Positions 41,096 through 41,889 of a DNA stretch of 41,889 nt are shown in pieces (position 1 is the stretch's first letter; the number at the start of each line of letters is the position of its first letter). Below the pieces are notes generated by a model. It did no database searches. It had not been told where the DNA came from and saw only the letters and a list, made by a program, of their open reading frames with translations. The DNA lies in the NCBI GenBank assembly GCA_002715585.2, contig PAZJ02000011.1, positions 12,866 through 54,754 of the forward strand, read 5' to 3'. The position numbers and the translations under genes were made by a program. The DNA comes from a bacterium (GTDB lineage: Bacteria; Desulfobacterota_D; UBA1144).

Positions 41096-41159
41096 TTTTT
41101 TTCCTTTTCAATTACTCAATTGTGTTTGGAGTTAGTCCACTACCAATTTAGTATACCGG

Positions 41160-41187
41160 ATAATAATACATCATTTGTATCAGTCAA
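41160..41187 (-). promoter_or_regulatory. Candidate sigma70-type promoter for the str/S10/spc/alpha run (minus strand TTGACT-16 nt-TATTAT)
   Basis: Lies in the 116-bp rpoC/rpsL gap, the largest non-coding gap of the window; reads TTGACT (41187-41182) and TATTAT (41165-41160) on the minus strand. Confidence 0.4.
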
Positions 41188-41211
41188 CAAAAGAATTTTA
41201 TATTTTAAAAA

Positions 41212-41889
41212 TTATGAAGACGTACTCTTTGTTTCTCCGTTTTGAGTAGATTTTATTAATTCCTGATCTCTCTTATTTGCTTCAACTTTAGCTTGAGCTA
41301 AAAAGGATCCTGTACCACAAGGGACTAGTCTTCCAACTATGACATTTTCTTTCAGTCCAACTAGACTATCAATCTTTCCTGATACGGAAGCCTCCGTTAA
41401 TACTCTTGTAGTTTCTTGGAAGGAAGCAGCAGAAATAAAACTATCTGTTTGAAGTGAAGCTTTAGTAATACCTAACAGTATTGGATTACCAGTCGCCTCT
41501 TTTTGTCCGTTGACTTTAATTTTATCATTAATTTGGTTTAGCTCAATTTTACTTATCTGCTCTCCTGCTAATAGTGTAGTGTCACCAGGATCAATAATCT
41601 CAACTTTTTGCATCATTTGTTTAATTATAACTTCAATGTGCTTGTCATTAATTTTTACTCCTTGTAACCTGTAAACATCTTGGACTTCTTTTATTAGATA
41701 TTCAGATAAAGCTTCTACTCCTTTAATTCTTAATATATCGTGTGGTACAGCATTTCCATCAACTAAAACATCCCCAACTTCAACAAAATCTCCCTCTTGA
41801 ACTGAAAGATGTTTGGACTTCGATATTACATATTCAACCGGTTCAGACTTTTTATTATTTGGTATAATCATAATCTTTCTTTTCATTTT
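41212..41889 (-). CDS. rpoC: RNA polymerase beta' subunit, C-terminal part (truncated by window edge)
   Basis: [40 protein letters not shown]...[55 protein letters not shown]. Confidence 0.97.
   Translation of the reverse strand, partial: KMKRKIMIIPNNKKSEPVEYVISKSKHLSVQEGDFVEVGDVLVDGNAVPHDILRIKGVEALSEYLIKEVQDVYRLQGVKINDKHIEVIIKQMMQKVEIIDPGDTTLLAGEQISKIELNQINDKIKVNGQKEATGNPILLGITKASLQTDSFISAASFQETTRVLTEASVSGKIDSLVGLKENVIVGRLVPCGTGSFLAQAKVEANKRDQELIKSTQNGETKSTSS

Noticed and set aside
36941-41211. tRNA genes near tuf/fusA/rpsL
   Set aside because: No cloverleaf or CCA-like sequence was recognised and gaps are too short to hold tRNAs except 41096-41211, which lacks a GTTCRANNC box.
1-41889. 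CRISPR array, prophage, toxin-antitoxin or defence island
   Set aside because: No regularly spaced repeats, phage genes or defence-type domains were seen; nearly all ORFs belong to housekeeping families.

Overview
The window is a compact, very AT-rich, gene-dense stretch of a streamlined bacterial chromosome. No rRNA, tRNA, CRISPR array, transposon or prophage is recognisable. The left half (about 1-22.5 kb) holds mixed-orientation housekeeping genes: folC (partial), an HxlR-type regulator divergent from a DsrE-family gene, a DnaC-like ATPase, rpe, metK-ahcY, a XerC/D-like recombinase, an M50 protease, scpA-scpB, ybeY/der, a GT4 glycosyltransferase, a branched-chain aminotransferase, pepA, a thioredoxin/CcdA/malic enzyme/PCYCGC/TlpA/CcmH cluster, a class II photolyase, an ApbE-like protein, metF and ubiE. 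The right half (about 21.5-41.9 kb) is one uninterrupted minus-strand run, rpoC(3' end)-rpsL-rpsG-fusA-tuf-S10-spc-alpha, ending in an LLM-type flavin oxidoreductase gene. Organism identity is uncertain. Gene order and the LLM oxidoreductase would fit a low-GC marine lineage, possibly Chloroflexota/SAR202-like, but this is only inference. I did not find a clear new multi-gene system such as a defence island. The most interesting signals are: (i) S4 and S14 proteins that keep the zinc-type scaffold but have lost its cysteines, with no rpmJ in the locus, suggesting a zinc-sparing ribosome; (ii) a perfect 20-bp palindrome on the start codon of an HxlR-type regulator divergent from a CxxC-containing DsrE protein; (iii) a periplasmic thiol/PCYCGC/CcmH cassette with an embedded malic enzyme; (iv) an exported, degenerate ApbE-like protein; (v) extreme compaction, including divergent genes with almost no space between start codons.
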